This document shows positions 27,139 to 36,985 of a stretch of DNA of 64,000 bases, one piece after another. The position numbers and the translations under genes are program-made. Within the stretch, counting starts at the first letter, position 1; every line of letters begins with the position of its first letter. The DNA is taken from positions 26,828 to 90,827 of the forward strand of contig JAAXGN010000027.1 in NCBI GenBank assembly GCA_012267415.1, given 5' to 3'. A model generated the notes under the pieces. The model saw only the letters and a list, made by a program, of their open reading frames with translations. It made no database searches and had not been told where the DNA came from. The stretch is from Candidatus Poribacteria bacterium. Lineage in GTDB: Bacteria > Poribacteria > WGA-4E > WGA-3G.

Positions 27139-29016
27139 ATGCATTCCATGCGATCTTTTCAGTCCATATTTCTACCGATTCTCCTTTGCTTTCTCATTAT
27201 ATATCTTACTTTTCAAACTAAAGAAACTTATGGGATTGAGGGGTTATCTATAAAGGAAAATGATACGACAGAGGACGCGACTGATATTGACTCCATCCCT
27301 CTCTACAATATTACAAAACTAACCTTTGATGGCAACAAACATTTCAGTCAAAGAAAGTTACGTGATCTGTTCGGTTGGGAGAAAAAAAAGGTGTATTCAC
27401 GTAACGAGATCAGAGATGGATTCAATCGAATTGTGTCATCCTATCGTCATGATGGTTATGTTTTTGCACAGGTGTTACCTGTTCCTACCCCACATTCAGC
27501 TGACAATTCTCGTTTGGCAATAGATACAAGAATCCGTGAAGGTAAGAGACTCCGCTATGGTGATTTTTCACTTTCGGGAAATAAACTGCTGCCTAATTCT
27601 GAGATTCTACGAGAAATGCATCTACACAATGGAAAGTTTTTTACGAAAACATCTCTTGAACAAGGTATAGAAAGAACACAGTTTCTGTATAGTGAACATG
27701 GCTATCCGAAGGTTGAAATTGAACCGACAATTACACATCTCTCACCTGCAGATGGTAGAATCTATTTTACACTGAAAATCAACGAAGGCGCCCTTGTTAA
27801 GCTCAGTGAGATTAAGGTAAGTGGATTACATAAGACAAAACCTTATGTTGTCCTTAGAGAAATTCCATTGCAGGTGAACGAAACGTATAATCAAAGAAAG
27901 ATTGATCAAAGCTACCACCGATTGCGAAATTTAGGTTATTTTTATCAGATTCATCCTAATATGTTAGAAGAAGGTCCAACAGATGATTCTATTATCTTTA
28001 ATGCGAAGGTTACTGAAGCGCGGACTGGTAGATTAATTGGGATACTGGGTTATGCACCTCCCGTTGAAGGTTCTGATAATGTTCCTCAACTTACGGGGGT
28101 GGTTGAAGTCAGTGAGACGAATTTCCTTGGTACTGGACGTAATATCAATTTCTATTGGAAATCTGGTCTGTTGAGATCACTGAGTGTCGGATATACTGAA
28201 CCTTGGATATTCGGCAGACCTATCTCTTTAGGATTCTCATATAGTCAACTCAAACAACGTAGTCAATTCAATGATGCAGAATCAGAGGAAAAGTCGGGTA
28301 GCATTAGTGGTAATACAAGATTTGGGGATTTCTATCAAAGCGAGGTAATTTTCGGTTATAAACAGATTCGCTATGATACACTAATCCCACAGCCTACAAT
28401 TCCTATCATACAGTCCGCTATCAATGACAGTGATAATGCTGTCTCTGATACATCCCCCCTACAGATGCATAGCGGTTCAAAATACAGCATTTCCGTTCGT
28501 TTCACAAGGGATTCGCGAGACTATTATCTAAACCCAACACAAGGTAGAAGAGACAGTATCGCAGTTGAGGTATCACGAAGTGACTTCAGACTAAGGAAGC
28601 TATGGCTTGATATTCAGCAGTATTTTCAGACGTGGGAAAACCAAATCATCGCTATAGAGATACACGGTGCATCGGCATGGGGAATAAATATACCACCGAC
28701 AGAACTCTTTTATTTAGGGGGTGTCAATACTTTAAGAGGTTATGACGAGGATTGGTTTTCTGGTCCGCGTCGTGCTCATGCTACGATTGAATATCGATTC
28801 CTGATGGGTAGGAATTCTCAGATATTTGCTTTTTCAGATATGGGCTCGGTTACTTTCGTGGATAAACCGTCAACGTTTGACAAACTCCGTGTTGGGTACG
28901 GTATTGGTGCGCGACTTGAATCTAAAGGGGGGATAATCCAATTGGATTATGGCCTGGCTGCTGGTGATTCAGCACTACGTGGGAAAATCCATGTGAAGTT
29001 AGGTGCATCTTTTTAA
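27139..29016 (+). CDS. Omp85/BamA family outer-membrane protein
   Basis: About 625 residues. A signal peptide (FLPILLCFLIIYLTF) is followed by several POTRA domains (from LYNITKLTFDGNKHFSQRKL to IIFNAKVTEARTG). The C-terminal 16-strand surface-antigen barrel carries the conserved LGGVNTLRGYDED motif (the VRGY/F element of lid loop 6), and the protein ends in an aromatic residue (KLGASF), as barrel proteins do. It could be the assembly factor BamA or a TamA-like paralogue; it is shorter than E. coli BamA (810). The start is uncertain: ATG 27139 or ATG 27148, with only a weak AGG upstream. The in-frame extension back to 26923 crosses a palindromic repeat and the TPR gene, so I rejected it. Confidence 0.88.
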   Translation: MHSMRSFQSIFLPILLCFLIIYLTFQTKETYGIEGLSIKENDTTEDATDIDSIPLYNITKLTFDGNKHFSQRKLRDLFGWEKKKVYSRNEIRDGFNRIVSSYRHDGYVFAQVLPVPTPHSADNSRLAIDTRIREGKRLRYGDFSLSGNKLLPNSEILREMHLHNGKFFTKTSLEQGIERTQFLYSEHGYPKVEIEPTITHLSPADGRIYFTLKINEGALVKLSEIKVSGLHKTKPYVVLREIPLQVNETYNQRKIDQSYHRLRNLGYFYQIHPNMLEEGPTDDSIIFNAKVTEARTGRLIGILGYAPPVEGSDNVPQLTGVVEVSETNFLGTGRNINFYWKSGLLRSLSVGYTEPWIFGRPISLGFSYSQLKQRSQFNDAESEEKSGSISGNTRFGDFYQSEVIFGYKQIRYDTLIPQPTIPIIQSAINDSDNAVSDTSPLQMHSGSKYSISVRFTRDSRDYYLNPTQGRRDSIAVEVSRSDFRLRKLWLDIQQYFQTWENQIIAIEIHGASAWGINIPPTELFYLGGVNTLRGYDEDWFSGPRRAHATIEYRFLMGRNSQIFAFSDMGSVTFVDKPSTFDKLRVGYGIGARLESKGGIIQLDYGLAAGDSALRGKIHVKLGASF

Positions 29017-29050
29017 CCGACATTGTAAGGAATCACAAGAAAACGGTAAG

Positions 29051-29078
29051 ACGGGCAATGAATTGCCCTACTACAAAC
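29051..29078. repeat. GGGCAATGAATTGCCC repeat
   Basis: Single copy (ACGGGCAATGAATTGCCCTA) between the Omp85 and PEPCK genes. Confidence 0.8.
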
Positions 29079-29154
29079 AGCACTTCTTTAAATTGATTGC
29101 AACAATCGTAAATCTGTGTTAGTATATCTTGACAATATAAAAATGGAGGATTGA

Positions 29155-30939
29155 ATGACAAACAATAGTAAACTGCTCAGTTGGGTTAAGGAAACAGCGG
29201 AGCTGTGCCAACCCGATGATATTTATTGGTGCGATGGTTCACAAGAGGAGAATGACCGTCTCTGTGAACAATTGGTGCAAAATGGGACTTTTATTCGTTT
29301 AAATCCGGATAAGAGACCCGGCAGCTACCTTGCACGTTCTGATCCTGAAGACGTTGCTCGCGTTGAAGGTAGAACATACATCTGCGCCAAAACCTCAGCT
29401 GAAGCAGGACCAACAAACAATTGGCACGATCCAGTAGAAATGAAGGCAACATTAAATGGCTTATTTAAGGGGTGCATGAAAGGTAGAACAATGTATGTTG
29501 TTCCTTTCAGTATGGGTCCGCTTGGATCACCGATTTCACATATCGGTGTTGAAATAAGTGATTCGCCTTATGTTGTGGTAAATATGCGTATTATGACCCG
29601 TATGGGTAAAGAGGTATTGGATATCTTAGGGGAAGATGGTGATTTTGTGCCGTGTTTACACTCTGTCGGCGCACCGCTTGAACCCGGACAGGAAGATGTT
29701 TCTTGGCCCTGCAATCCTGACAATAAGTATATTGTCCACTTCCCAGAGGAACGTTCTATCTGGTCTTTTGGCAGTGGATATGGTGGTAACGCCTTACTGG
29801 GTAAGAAATGTTATGCGCTGCGGATTGCTTCCATTATGGCAAAAAACGATGGTTGGATGGCGGAACACATGCTCATCTTAGGATTAACAAATCCTGAAGG
29901 TAAAAAGACATACATTGCTGCAGCATTTCCGAGTGCTTGTGGGAAAACGAACCTTGCCATGCTAACACCTACGATACCCGGTTGGAAAGCAGAGACAATT
30001 GGTGATGACATCGCCTGGATGAAATTTGGTGAAGATGGTAGGCTGTATGCAATCAATCCAGAAGCGGGATTTTTTGGTGTTGCTCCAGGTACTTCTATGG
30101 ACACAAATCCGAATGCAATGCACACGCTTGCATCAAACTCCATATTTACCAATTCCGCTCTGACAGAGGAAAATGATGTTTGGTGGGAAGAGATGAGTGA
30201 CGATGTACCGGATACATTAACAAGCTGGCTTGGTGAAGAATGGCATCCTGGTGATGAAAAAACCGCTGCACATCCTAATTCACGTTATACGACTCCAGCA
30301 TCCCAATGTCCTATCATTGATCCGAGTTGGGAAGACCCAAACGGTGTGCCGATTTCTGCAATTTTGTTTGGTGGTAGACGCGCGTCCACTGTTCCTCTGG
30401 TGTTTGAGGCGTTCAATTGGCAACATGGAACGTTTATCGGTTCAATTGCCTCGTCAGAACGAACTGCTGCAGCTGCTGGTACAGTTGGCGAACTGCGCCG
30501 GGATCCCATGGCAATGCTCCCATTCTGTGGATACAATATGGGGGATTACTTTGCACATTGGTTAGAGATGGGTGAGAAAACCGATGCGGATAAACTCCCC
30601 CGTATCTTCTATGTTAATTGGTTCCGTAAGGATGAAGATGGTGGTTGGTTGTGGCCAGGTTTCGGTGAGAATAGTCGTGTGCTGAAGTGGATCGTTGATC
30701 GGATCAACGGTGAAGCGGAAGCTACTGAAACACCAATCGGTTTTGTACCTGCGAAAAATGCAATTGACACCTCTGGCATCAACGTTACTGAAGAACAGAT
30801 GGACGAGCTACTGCATGTAGACAGAGAAGAGTGGTTGAATGAGATTACATCAATCCGTGAACACTATGCCCGGTTTGAGGAGAGACTGCCAAAGGCTCTG
30901 TCAGACGAATTGGATGCTTTAGAAGCGCGTTTAAAGTAG
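29155..30939 (+). CDS. pckG: Phosphoenolpyruvate carboxykinase (GTP)
   Basis: Interconverts oxaloacetate and PEP with GTP, for gluconeogenesis. 594 residues, typical of the GTP class rather than the ATP class. Key motifs are the [18 protein letters not shown] region near the N-terminus, [19 protein letters not shown], the kinase-1 loop [14 protein letters not shown] containing the reactive Cys (around residue 262-270), [16 protein letters not shown] (kinase-2/metal) and [13 protein letters not shown], and [17 protein letters not shown] lies six bases before the ATG. Together with acs it allows growth on acetate or amino acids. Confidence 0.97.
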   Translation: MTNNSKLLSWVKETAELCQPDDIYWCDGSQEENDRLCEQLVQNGTFIRLNPDKRPGSYLARSDPEDVARVEGRTYICAKTSAEAGPTNNWHDPVEMKATLNGLFKGCMKGRTMYVVPFSMGPLGSPISHIGVEISDSPYVVVNMRIMTRMGKEVLDILGEDGDFVPCLHSVGAPLEPGQEDVSWPCNPDNKYIVHFPEERSIWSFGSGYGGNALLGKKCYALRIASIMAKNDGWMAEHMLILGLTNPEGKKTYIAAAFPSACGKTNLAMLTPTIPGWKAETIGDDIAWMKFGEDGRLYAINPEAGFFGVAPGTSMDTNPNAMHTLASNSIFTNSALTEENDVWWEEMSDDVPDTLTSWLGEEWHPGDEKTAAHPNSRYTTPASQCPIIDPSWEDPNGVPISAILFGGRRASTVPLVFEAFNWQHGTFIGSIASSERTAAAAGTVGELRRDPMAMLPFCGYNMGDYFAHWLEMGEKTDADKLPRIFYVNWFRKDEDGGWLWPGFGENSRVLKWIVDRINGEAEATETPIGFVPAKNAIDTSGINVTEEQMDELLHVDREEWLNEITSIREHYARFEERLPKALSDELDALEARLK

Positions 30940-30960
30940 AACTGTCAATATAGACTGTGT

Positions 30961-31006
30961 TTTGTGTCGTAGCGGGTTCGTATCAGATAGAATACTACGA
31001 CACAAA
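30961..31006. repeat. Perfect 12-bp inverted repeat upstream of the NCS2 permease gene
   Basis: TTTGTGTCGTAG (30961-30972) and CTACGACACAAA (30995-31006) around 22 bases. No T-run follows, so it is not a standard terminator. It lies 85 bases before the permease ATG. It could be an operator, an mRNA hairpin or a small mobile element. Confidence 0.7.
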
Positions 31007-31090
31007 CCGTAGTTTCAATTTCCATTTATCTTCTGTGGTTTTCATTAAAGACAATCCGTATCACATTTTGCTAACAATAGGGGAGAGGCT

Positions 31091-32470
31091 ATGTTAGAGA
31101 AGTTATTTAAAATAAAAGAGAACCATACGAGTGTTCGACGAGAGATAGTCGCAGGGTTTACAACATTCATGTCTCTCTCATACATCATCTTCTTCCAACC
31201 TTCACTTTTAAGATTGGCAAACATGGATGAAGGTGCTGTCATGATGGCAACTTGTCTATCAAGTGCTGGTGCGACATTCCTGATGGCATTTCTGACGAAT
31301 TATCCGGTTGCACTTGCTCCCGGCATGGGAATTAATGCCTATTTTGTATTTACTTTATGCTCAGATACAGGACTTGGTCTACCGTGGGAAGAAGCATTAG
31401 GGATTGTCTTCATTTCAGGCATGTTATTCGTGATACTCTCATTTGTAGGTTTGCGTGCAGCAGTGATGAATGCGCTTCCTTCATCACTGAATAACGCCAT
31501 TGCGGTTGGAATTGGTGTATTTATCGCCTTTATTGGATTACAGATGAGTGGGATTATCACTATTCATGGAAGTACATTTGTTACAATTGGACCCATTCAT
31601 ACCAAACCTGTCTTAATTGCAGTATTTGGATTACTGCTAACATTGGCACTGATGGCGCATCGGGTGAAGGGTGCTATTCTGATAGGTATTTTTTCTACAA
31701 CACTACTTTCACTGTTATTCGGTATTGTGAAGTTTGAAGGTGTTGTTTCTGCACCGCCATCAATTGAACCCACACTTTTCAAATTTAGTTTTAAGGAGAT
31801 TTTTACCAGAGTAGAACTTATTCCAATTATTTTTGTATTTTTCTCTGTTGATATGTTTGACAGCATTGGAACACTTACTGCGACAGGTCACGAAGCAGAC
31901 TTACTTGAAGATGGTAAACTCTCTAAAGCGCGTCAGGCACTACTGACCGATGCAGTTGGGACAGTAGGGGGTGCATGTCTTGGAACATCTACAGTGACCT
32001 GTTATATTGAAAGTGCATCTGGCATCGCGGAGGGGGGTCGCACAGGTCTGACAACAGTGGTTGTAGGTTTCCTCATGCTTTTAGCTCTGTTCTTCTCGCC
32101 TATTATTAGAATTGTTGGTGATTCCATATATGTGAATCAGACAATTTCCACAATAGGTGGGCCCGCAACGGTTTTGCTACAGTTACATCCAATGATTGGT
32201 CCCGCGCTAATTGCTGTTGGTTGTATGCTATTGAAGGAGCTTGTGAATATTAATTGGGATGATTTTACTGAAGCTATCCCTGCTGCAATTACAGTCGTCA
32301 TGATGCCACTATCATTTAGCATCACCGAAGGCATAGCATTTGGGTTTATTTCTATGTCATTTTTGAAGTTGGTAACAGGCAGACGTGATGAGGTACATCC
32401 ACTCGTTCACTATTTCGCAGTGTTCTTCGTCGCGATGTATATTGAAAAAGGTTTACGTATTACCGCTTAA
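31091..32470 (+). CDS. NCS2 family purine permease (AzgA/GhxP-like)
   Basis: 459 residues with about 13 membrane segments. Family marks are the N-terminal REIVAGFTTFMSLSYIIFFQP, LAPGMGINAYFVFTL, GLRAAVMNALPSSLNNAIAVGIGVFIAFIG, the helix-8 segment SVDMFDSIGTLTATG, and CLGTSTVTCYIESASGIAEGGRTGLT in helix 10. It is a proton-coupled importer of adenine, guanine or hypoxanthine in characterised relatives; the exact base cannot be told. It complements the purM/purF synthesis genes of this window as a salvage route. The ribosome site is GGGGAG. The inverted repeat above is the only regulatory candidate; I see no purine riboswitch core. Confidence 0.92.
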   Translation: MLEKLFKIKENHTSVRREIVAGFTTFMSLSYIIFFQPSLLRLANMDEGAVMMATCLSSAGATFLMAFLTNYPVALAPGMGINAYFVFTLCSDTGLGLPWEEALGIVFISGMLFVILSFVGLRAAVMNALPSSLNNAIAVGIGVFIAFIGLQMSGIITIHGSTFVTIGPIHTKPVLIAVFGLLLTLALMAHRVKGAILIGIFSTTLLSLLFGIVKFEGVVSAPPSIEPTLFKFSFKEIFTRVELIPIIFVFFSVDMFDSIGTLTATGHEADLLEDGKLSKARQALLTDAVGTVGGACLGTSTVTCYIESASGIAEGGRTGLTTVVVGFLMLLALFFSPIIRIVGDSIYVNQTISTIGGPATVLLQLHPMIGPALIAVGCMLLKELVNINWDDFTEAIPAAITVVMMPLSFSITEGIAFGFISMSFLKLVTGRRDEVHPLVHYFAVFFVAMYIEKGLRITA

Positions 32471-32799
32471 AGTCCGCTGATTAGTGGTGTGTAAAGTTAT
32501 TGTTACTTGTCTGAACCTGGATTTTCAGGATTATAGGATTATCAGGATAAGAGGTTTTTGGTGAGTATCAAACTGGTATGGTAGAATTCACTACAAACTA
32601 TGATGTATGAGTTTTATCCCAGTGAATAGTGGATGGCACACGGAATGTGCCTACTACTTTATAAACACATAAATGAAGTTTACATAACAACAGACTGCTC
32701 ACTTTATCCCTTGCAAACGGCGGGAGATCCGACAGGAATAAAAATGTATAAATAACTATAGACTTTACTATAAGTTCACCTTACACATAGGAGCAAAAA
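32471..32799. other. Gap without a gene; two short repeats
   Basis: Contains a GAACCTGGATTTTCAGGATTA repeat (32509-32552) and a GGCACACGGAATGTGCC palindrome (about 32635-32660). AGGAGC lies just before the gene at 32800. No other structure seen. Confidence 0.6.
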
Positions 32800-34134
32800 A
32801 TGAAAATTCTAACGAGAATAGGTTTTATCTTATGCTTGCTTTTAATTTTTAACTATTCTACCAATGTTTTAGCACAGAATTCAGATCAGGAATTAGCAGA
32901 AGATGCACATACTGTAACCTGTACAGAACATTTGCATGAAATTGGAAAAGCACTTAAGGCTTACCATAAGGATCATGGAAAGTATCCAAAGTGGATTTCA
33001 GATCTACATCCGAAATACTTGAAAGATTCAGCACATCTGTTTTGTCCAGCTGATAAGGAAAATGGTAACCCGAAACTCCGAGGAAATCCTCGTTATGTTC
33101 CGAACCCTGAAGTCGATGGAAAGATCCCTGGAAGTTATGACTATCAATTACATCCATCACTCAGAATGGAAGCTTATATCAATGCTGACCGTGAATTTTA
33201 CGGTGATGTTGTTCCAATTATTCGATGTTGGCACCATCAGGGTAATAAATTCAATAATCTAAACTTAGATTTTTCAGGAAGAGTGTATCAATCTGATATG
33301 TGGTGGAACCGCGACCTTGAGAGAGCTTATGGCAGTATTGAAAAAGCAATTACTGGGTTAGAAGCGGGATTTAAAAAATCACCTGATAATCAAAGATACT
33401 TTTATGTTTATCCCAGATTGCTCAATTTGTACCTAAAGGCTGATAAAGAAAAGGATAGTGATATCCTAATTGATCGTTTTAGGAACGTAATGTCACCAAC
33501 AAACATTCGGCATAGTTACTATCTTGGTGACATGTTAGAGGCGAGGGGTCGTGTTGATGAAATGTTTAGTGTTTTTGATGAACTATTGCAGCATCACAAA
33601 GGAAATAGGAGTATCTATAACCACCTTGCAAGGACTCATGAAAGATTAGGTAATAAAGAACTTGCTGCAGAATATAAAGAAAAGGCAGTGCCAGTGTCTG
33701 TAACTGAAGGAGAAACTGTTCCCGATTTTGTTGGGAAAGATCTGGAAGGGAAACCTGTTTCAATAGCAGACTATCGTGGAAAAGTTCTCTTAGTTGATTT
33801 TTGGGCTGTATGGTGTGGACCGTGTGTTGCTGAAATGCCAAATGTCAAGAGAGTCTATAACACCTATAAAGATCAAGGGTTTGAGATTCTTGGCATAAGC
33901 CTGGATAATGACGAAAAGACATTAAGGGATTATTTGAAGAAGCATGAAATTCCTTGGCAGCAGGTTTTTGATGGACAGGGATGGGATAGTACTGTCCCGA
34001 GTATCTACGGTATCCGTGGGATTCCCACTATGTGGGTAATTGGAAAAGATGGCACATTGCTTACAACAAAAGCCAGAGGTGAACGTTTAGAAAAAGCTAT
34101 CGTTAAAGCATTGGAAGATCAACCTATTGAATAG
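32800..34134 (+). CDS. Exported TlpA/ResA-like thioredoxin with pseudopilin-type N-terminal domain
   Basis: 444 residues. A signal peptide (IGFILCLLLIFNYSTNVLA) precedes a domain that resembles the globular part of pseudopilin/DUF1559-type proteins (HEIGKALKAYHKDHGKYPKW, SAHLFCPAD). Helical TPR-like repeats follow (about 180-300). The C-terminal TlpA-like redoxin domain (about 305-440) has VPDFVGKDLEGKPVSIADYR and the active site WAVWCGPC, with the cis-Pro GIPTMWVIG. The redoxin half would act as a thiol-disulfide reductase in the periplasm; the role of the N-terminal fusion is unknown. Single gene. Confidence 0.85.
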   Translation: MKILTRIGFILCLLLIFNYSTNVLAQNSDQELAEDAHTVTCTEHLHEIGKALKAYHKDHGKYPKWISDLHPKYLKDSAHLFCPADKENGNPKLRGNPRYVPNPEVDGKIPGSYDYQLHPSLRMEAYINADREFYGDVVPIIRCWHHQGNKFNNLNLDFSGRVYQSDMWWNRDLERAYGSIEKAITGLEAGFKKSPDNQRYFYVYPRLLNLYLKADKEKDSDILIDRFRNVMSPTNIRHSYYLGDMLEARGRVDEMFSVFDELLQHHKGNRSIYNHLARTHERLGNKELAAEYKEKAVPVSVTEGETVPDFVGKDLEGKPVSIADYRGKVLLVDFWAVWCGPCVAEMPNVKRVYNTYKDQGFEILGISLDNDEKTLRDYLKKHEIPWQQVFDGQGWDSTVPSIYGIRGIPTMWVIGKDGTLLTTKARGERLEKAIVKALEDQPIE

Positions 34135-34190
34135 CAAGGTGAGATACGTATCGGATATATTTTCAAGATTAGCAATATAATAGTTCATTT

Positions 34191-35267
34191 ATGAAAATAG
34201 TCGTCTTAAGTGATAAGAAACCGGGACATTTTAAACAATCTCTGGGTATTATACAAAATATACCTGATTGTGATTCAGAATGGATTGATATTGCATTTAA
34301 AAGCAAATGGCGTGACAATTTACTGCGTGCATTCATGTGCATGTTTGGGGGAATACCGTTACCAACATCCCTCATTCATGCTCTGTTGCGCCGGTGTCTT
34401 GAATCCAGTTCTTACAATTCATTATACCTCCTTCAAGAAGCAGACTTAATTCTCTCTACAGGTTCATCAGTAGCCGCAGTTAATTTGCTACTGGGGAAGT
34501 TGCTAAATGCCAAGACTGCCACCTGTCTACGTCCTTCTCCTGTAGGCGTTCGTCATTTTAACCTCGCCATACTCCCAATGGTATATTGGAAAAAACAGAA
34601 AAACAGACCGACCATCTGCCAAACTATCGGTATCCCAAATCCTATTTCGGTGGAAGTATTAAATTCTGAACGAAGTATTCTTCAGAATATACTGAAATTA
34701 AAGCAACGGAAACGTATTGGTCTACTCATCGGTGGAACAGATAAACACGAGACTATTTCGTTGGCGGATGCAAGAGAATTATATAATTCGTGTAAAAGCC
34801 TCGCAACTACTCTCCGTTTACAATTTCTATTGACAACTTCACGCCGCACACCCCCTGAAGTAACACAATTCCTGATGTCAAACTTTGAAAAAGAGGCGTG
34901 GTGTCCTCTTTTTATTACACCCGATACAGTATCTGAAATAGACGATCCGTATCAAGCGATTCTTGCCTTGAGCGACATCCTAATCGTGAGTGCAGATAGT
35001 TTTTCTATGGTTTGCGAAGCTGCCAGTAGTGGTAGAAACGTATTCGTTTTAGAGTTTTCGCACAAAACAACACACCGTCTGCCAAAACGCTATAACACCT
35101 ATCACTATATGGAAGAGAACGGTATTCTCACGCTTTTAAAGATGGAAGAATTGCAAGATGCAATAACGGGTTCATTTGACTCTGATACATCCATAAACAG
35201 ACTCCAAGATGCTGATAAGGCGGTAACTGCAATTCTTGAAATGATGAAAGCTTTTAATAAAGACTGA
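34191..35267 (+). CDS. ELM1/GtrOC1 family putative glycosyltransferase (DUF1022)
   Basis: 358 residues. The N-terminal LSDKKPGHFKQSLGI corresponds to the family signature S-D-G-K-P-G-H-x-x-Q. Middle motifs include LILSTGSSVAAVN, CLRPSPVGVRHFNLAILP and IGLLIGGTDKHETI, and the C-terminus has ILIVSADSFSMVCEAASSG, which resembles a nucleotide-sugar-binding site of GT-B enzymes. Bacterial relatives are tied to cell-surface glycan synthesis; no glycan genes lie beside it here. The first Gly of the signature is Lys. No obvious ribosome site at ATG 34191. Confidence 0.8.
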   Translation: MKIVVLSDKKPGHFKQSLGIIQNIPDCDSEWIDIAFKSKWRDNLLRAFMCMFGGIPLPTSLIHALLRRCLESSSYNSLYLLQEADLILSTGSSVAAVNLLLGKLLNAKTATCLRPSPVGVRHFNLAILPMVYWKKQKNRPTICQTIGIPNPISVEVLNSERSILQNILKLKQRKRIGLLIGGTDKHETISLADARELYNSCKSLATTLRLQFLLTTSRRTPPEVTQFLMSNFEKEAWCPLFITPDTVSEIDDPYQAILALSDILIVSADSFSMVCEAASSGRNVFVLEFSHKTTHRLPKRYNTYHYMEENGILTLLKMEELQDAITGSFDSDTSINRLQDADKAVTAILEMMKAFNKD

Positions 35268-35730
35268 ACTTTTTAGTTTATTGTGTGTGTTAAAGATAAA
35301 AGGTTGGAAGGTTGGAAGATTCGACCCAACCATAAGCGTCAATTTAAGGAGATAAACCCAAACTAATAGTGATCTCAGCCCCGTAGGGACTAAAGACCAA
35401 ACCAAGAATAAAACAATTTCCTTAAATTGACGACTAGGGTACGATTAGGAAATCGCACCTACCGGCCTGGGAAAATCGGTTTTACCCTATTAATTTATTA
35501 TGGTAGATTATACAATTAATTCTACATTCCGAGTAGGAGGGAACTCCGATTCCCGACTATCAAAGGGTTTGGTCGCGATTCGGAGATCGCTCCTACAAGC
35601 AAGGTGTATAATCATTTTCCTGTTTCACCATAATCTTCATTTAGATTGTGCTTTTGAAACGCAAACTAAAAGTTTACGCTACAATTCTGTTTAGGTAATT
35701 ATAGATTTCACTTTATATAAGGAGTATATG
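35268..35730. other. Repeat-filled gap without a gene
   Basis: Holds four repeat families in series: GCCCCGTAGGGACTAAAG (35376), an ACGATTAGGAAATCGCACCTA-type end (35440-35472), the full GTAGGAGGGAACTCC palindrome (35533-35596), and CAAACTAAAAGTTTACGCTAC (35662-35684). No open frame of interest. Confidence 0.7.
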
Positions 35731-36720
35731 ATGAAAATTAAAAGTTTAGTCGCTATGGGCATGCTTGTGTTACTTCTTGGAATGACAGCATTCATCGTTA
35801 ATTCAGATGTTGAAACGGCTGAAGATGTAAACACGACGCAAGGAGCAGAAACACCGCATGAAGCAGAAAATAATGAAGAGAATACTGAGCCTAATGAAGA
35901 CTCAAATGATCACACAGTTGTTGAAAAGTTAACCAAGATAGAAGAGGAATTAAATAAAATACTTGATAATATCAAGGATGTTGATGTTGAAGTCGTTGAT
36001 TCTATCAAGATTGATGGAGAAGATGGTTGGCGTGTCTATAAAATAATTCCTGAGGTAAAATCAAAGATTATCAGGGGTGAGGATTTAGACGTTCCGGAGT
36101 TATCAGAGATTATTAAAGCACTGGATGAGAAAATTGATATTGATTTGACTGCCATTGTTGATCCTGACAACATTAGAGTACTGAAGAAAGACGTAAGCAT
36201 TCTGTCTAAAAAATTGTTAGACTCGGCTGAAGTTGATAAACTCACAGAAAAGATCGTGAAACTTACGAAAGAACTCTCTGCGGATTCGGATGAGCTGTCT
36301 AAGCAGATAAAGGAACTTCTTAAGAACTACCAAGTCGATACCAAGACAACTTTTGGCGTGGGTGGTGTTAAGGTTATAAAAGTTGATCCCTCCGGTTCTG
36401 CAACCGTTGTAAAAGATCTGAAAGCAATTGAAGACATTCAGTTAAAGATAAAAGAACTCACAAAAGACTCGGATTCTGATGCGTTAGTTGATGCAATTAG
36501 AAAACTGATTGAGAAGAATCATCCTGATGCTACCGTTATTCTTGAAAAAGATGGTGTGAAGGTCTTTGAAATAAATCCTGATAAATCTAAGAAATTAGCG
36601 GATGATTCAGACGAAATTAGCGAGTTAAAAGAACGGGTTAGTCAGTTAGAGGATAAGATTGATCAATTGATCCAGAAACTTGGAACGGATGATTCTGAAT
36701 CTTCAGAGAATCAGAAGTAA
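35731..36720 (+). CDS. Exported acidic coiled-coil protein, unknown function
   Basis: 329 residues. A signal or anchor helix (LVAMGMLVLLLGMTAFIV) is followed by an acidic Glu/Asn/Thr spacer and a series of Lys/Asp/Leu-rich helices. Three related units contain VKV..(I/F)..(V/I)(D/N)P(S/D) followed by a helix (VDSIKIDGEDGWRVYKIIP, FGVGGVKVIKVDPSG, EKDGVKVFEINPDKS). The C-terminal heptad coil is SELKERVSQLEDKIDQLIQKL. No known family recognised. ATG 35731 is preferred over ATG 35728 because GGAG (35721-35724) is six bases upstream. The terminator at 36865 follows. The last eleven codons recur as a fossil at 39539-39572. Confidence 0.75.
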   Translation: MKIKSLVAMGMLVLLLGMTAFIVNSDVETAEDVNTTQGAETPHEAENNEENTEPNEDSNDHTVVEKLTKIEEELNKILDNIKDVDVEVVDSIKIDGEDGWRVYKIIPEVKSKIIRGEDLDVPELSEIIKALDEKIDIDLTAIVDPDNIRVLKKDVSILSKKLLDSAEVDKLTEKIVKLTKELSADSDELSKQIKELLKNYQVDTKTTFGVGGVKVIKVDPSGSATVVKDLKAIEDIQLKIKELTKDSDSDALVDAIRKLIEKNHPDATVILEKDGVKVFEINPDKSKKLADDSDEISELKERVSQLEDKIDQLIQKLGTDDSESSENQK

Positions 36721-36777
36721 TATTATTTCTAAATAATGATGTCGCATTACAAGTTTTATAGACATGTAATCTAATTC

Positions 36778-36802
36778 GGCACAAACTAAAAGTTTGTGCT
36801 AC
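36778..36802. repeat. GGCACAAACTAAAAGTTTGTGC repeat
   Basis: Palindrome followed by GTCAATTAGAAATGGTAT (36818-36835), the same right-end sequence as the element at 43748-43862. Confidence 0.75.
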
Positions 36803-36864
36803 AAAAAGAGAGACATTGTCAATTAGAAATGGTATAGTATCTGAATTGCTATAGTTGAATTGTT

Positions 36865-36899
36865 AATGGCGGGGTAAATATACCTCGCCATTTTTTTTT
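36865..36899 (+). terminator. Intrinsic terminator of the coiled-coil gene
   Basis: AATGGCGGGGTA pairs with TACCTCGCCATT (12 pairs, one G-U), followed by nine T. A homologous hairpin lies at 39600. Confidence 0.9.
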
Positions 36900-36985
36900 G
36901 CACAATCTAAACCCACTATTGTTCATCTGTTGATATTGGTTGGGAATCTCATTGTGGGGTTCTGAGGCACTCGTGGATCTGGTAG

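Noticed and set aside
30940..31090. Purine riboswitch before the NCS2 permease
   Set aside because: I looked for the conserved junction of the purine aptamer and did not find it; only the plain inverted repeat is present.
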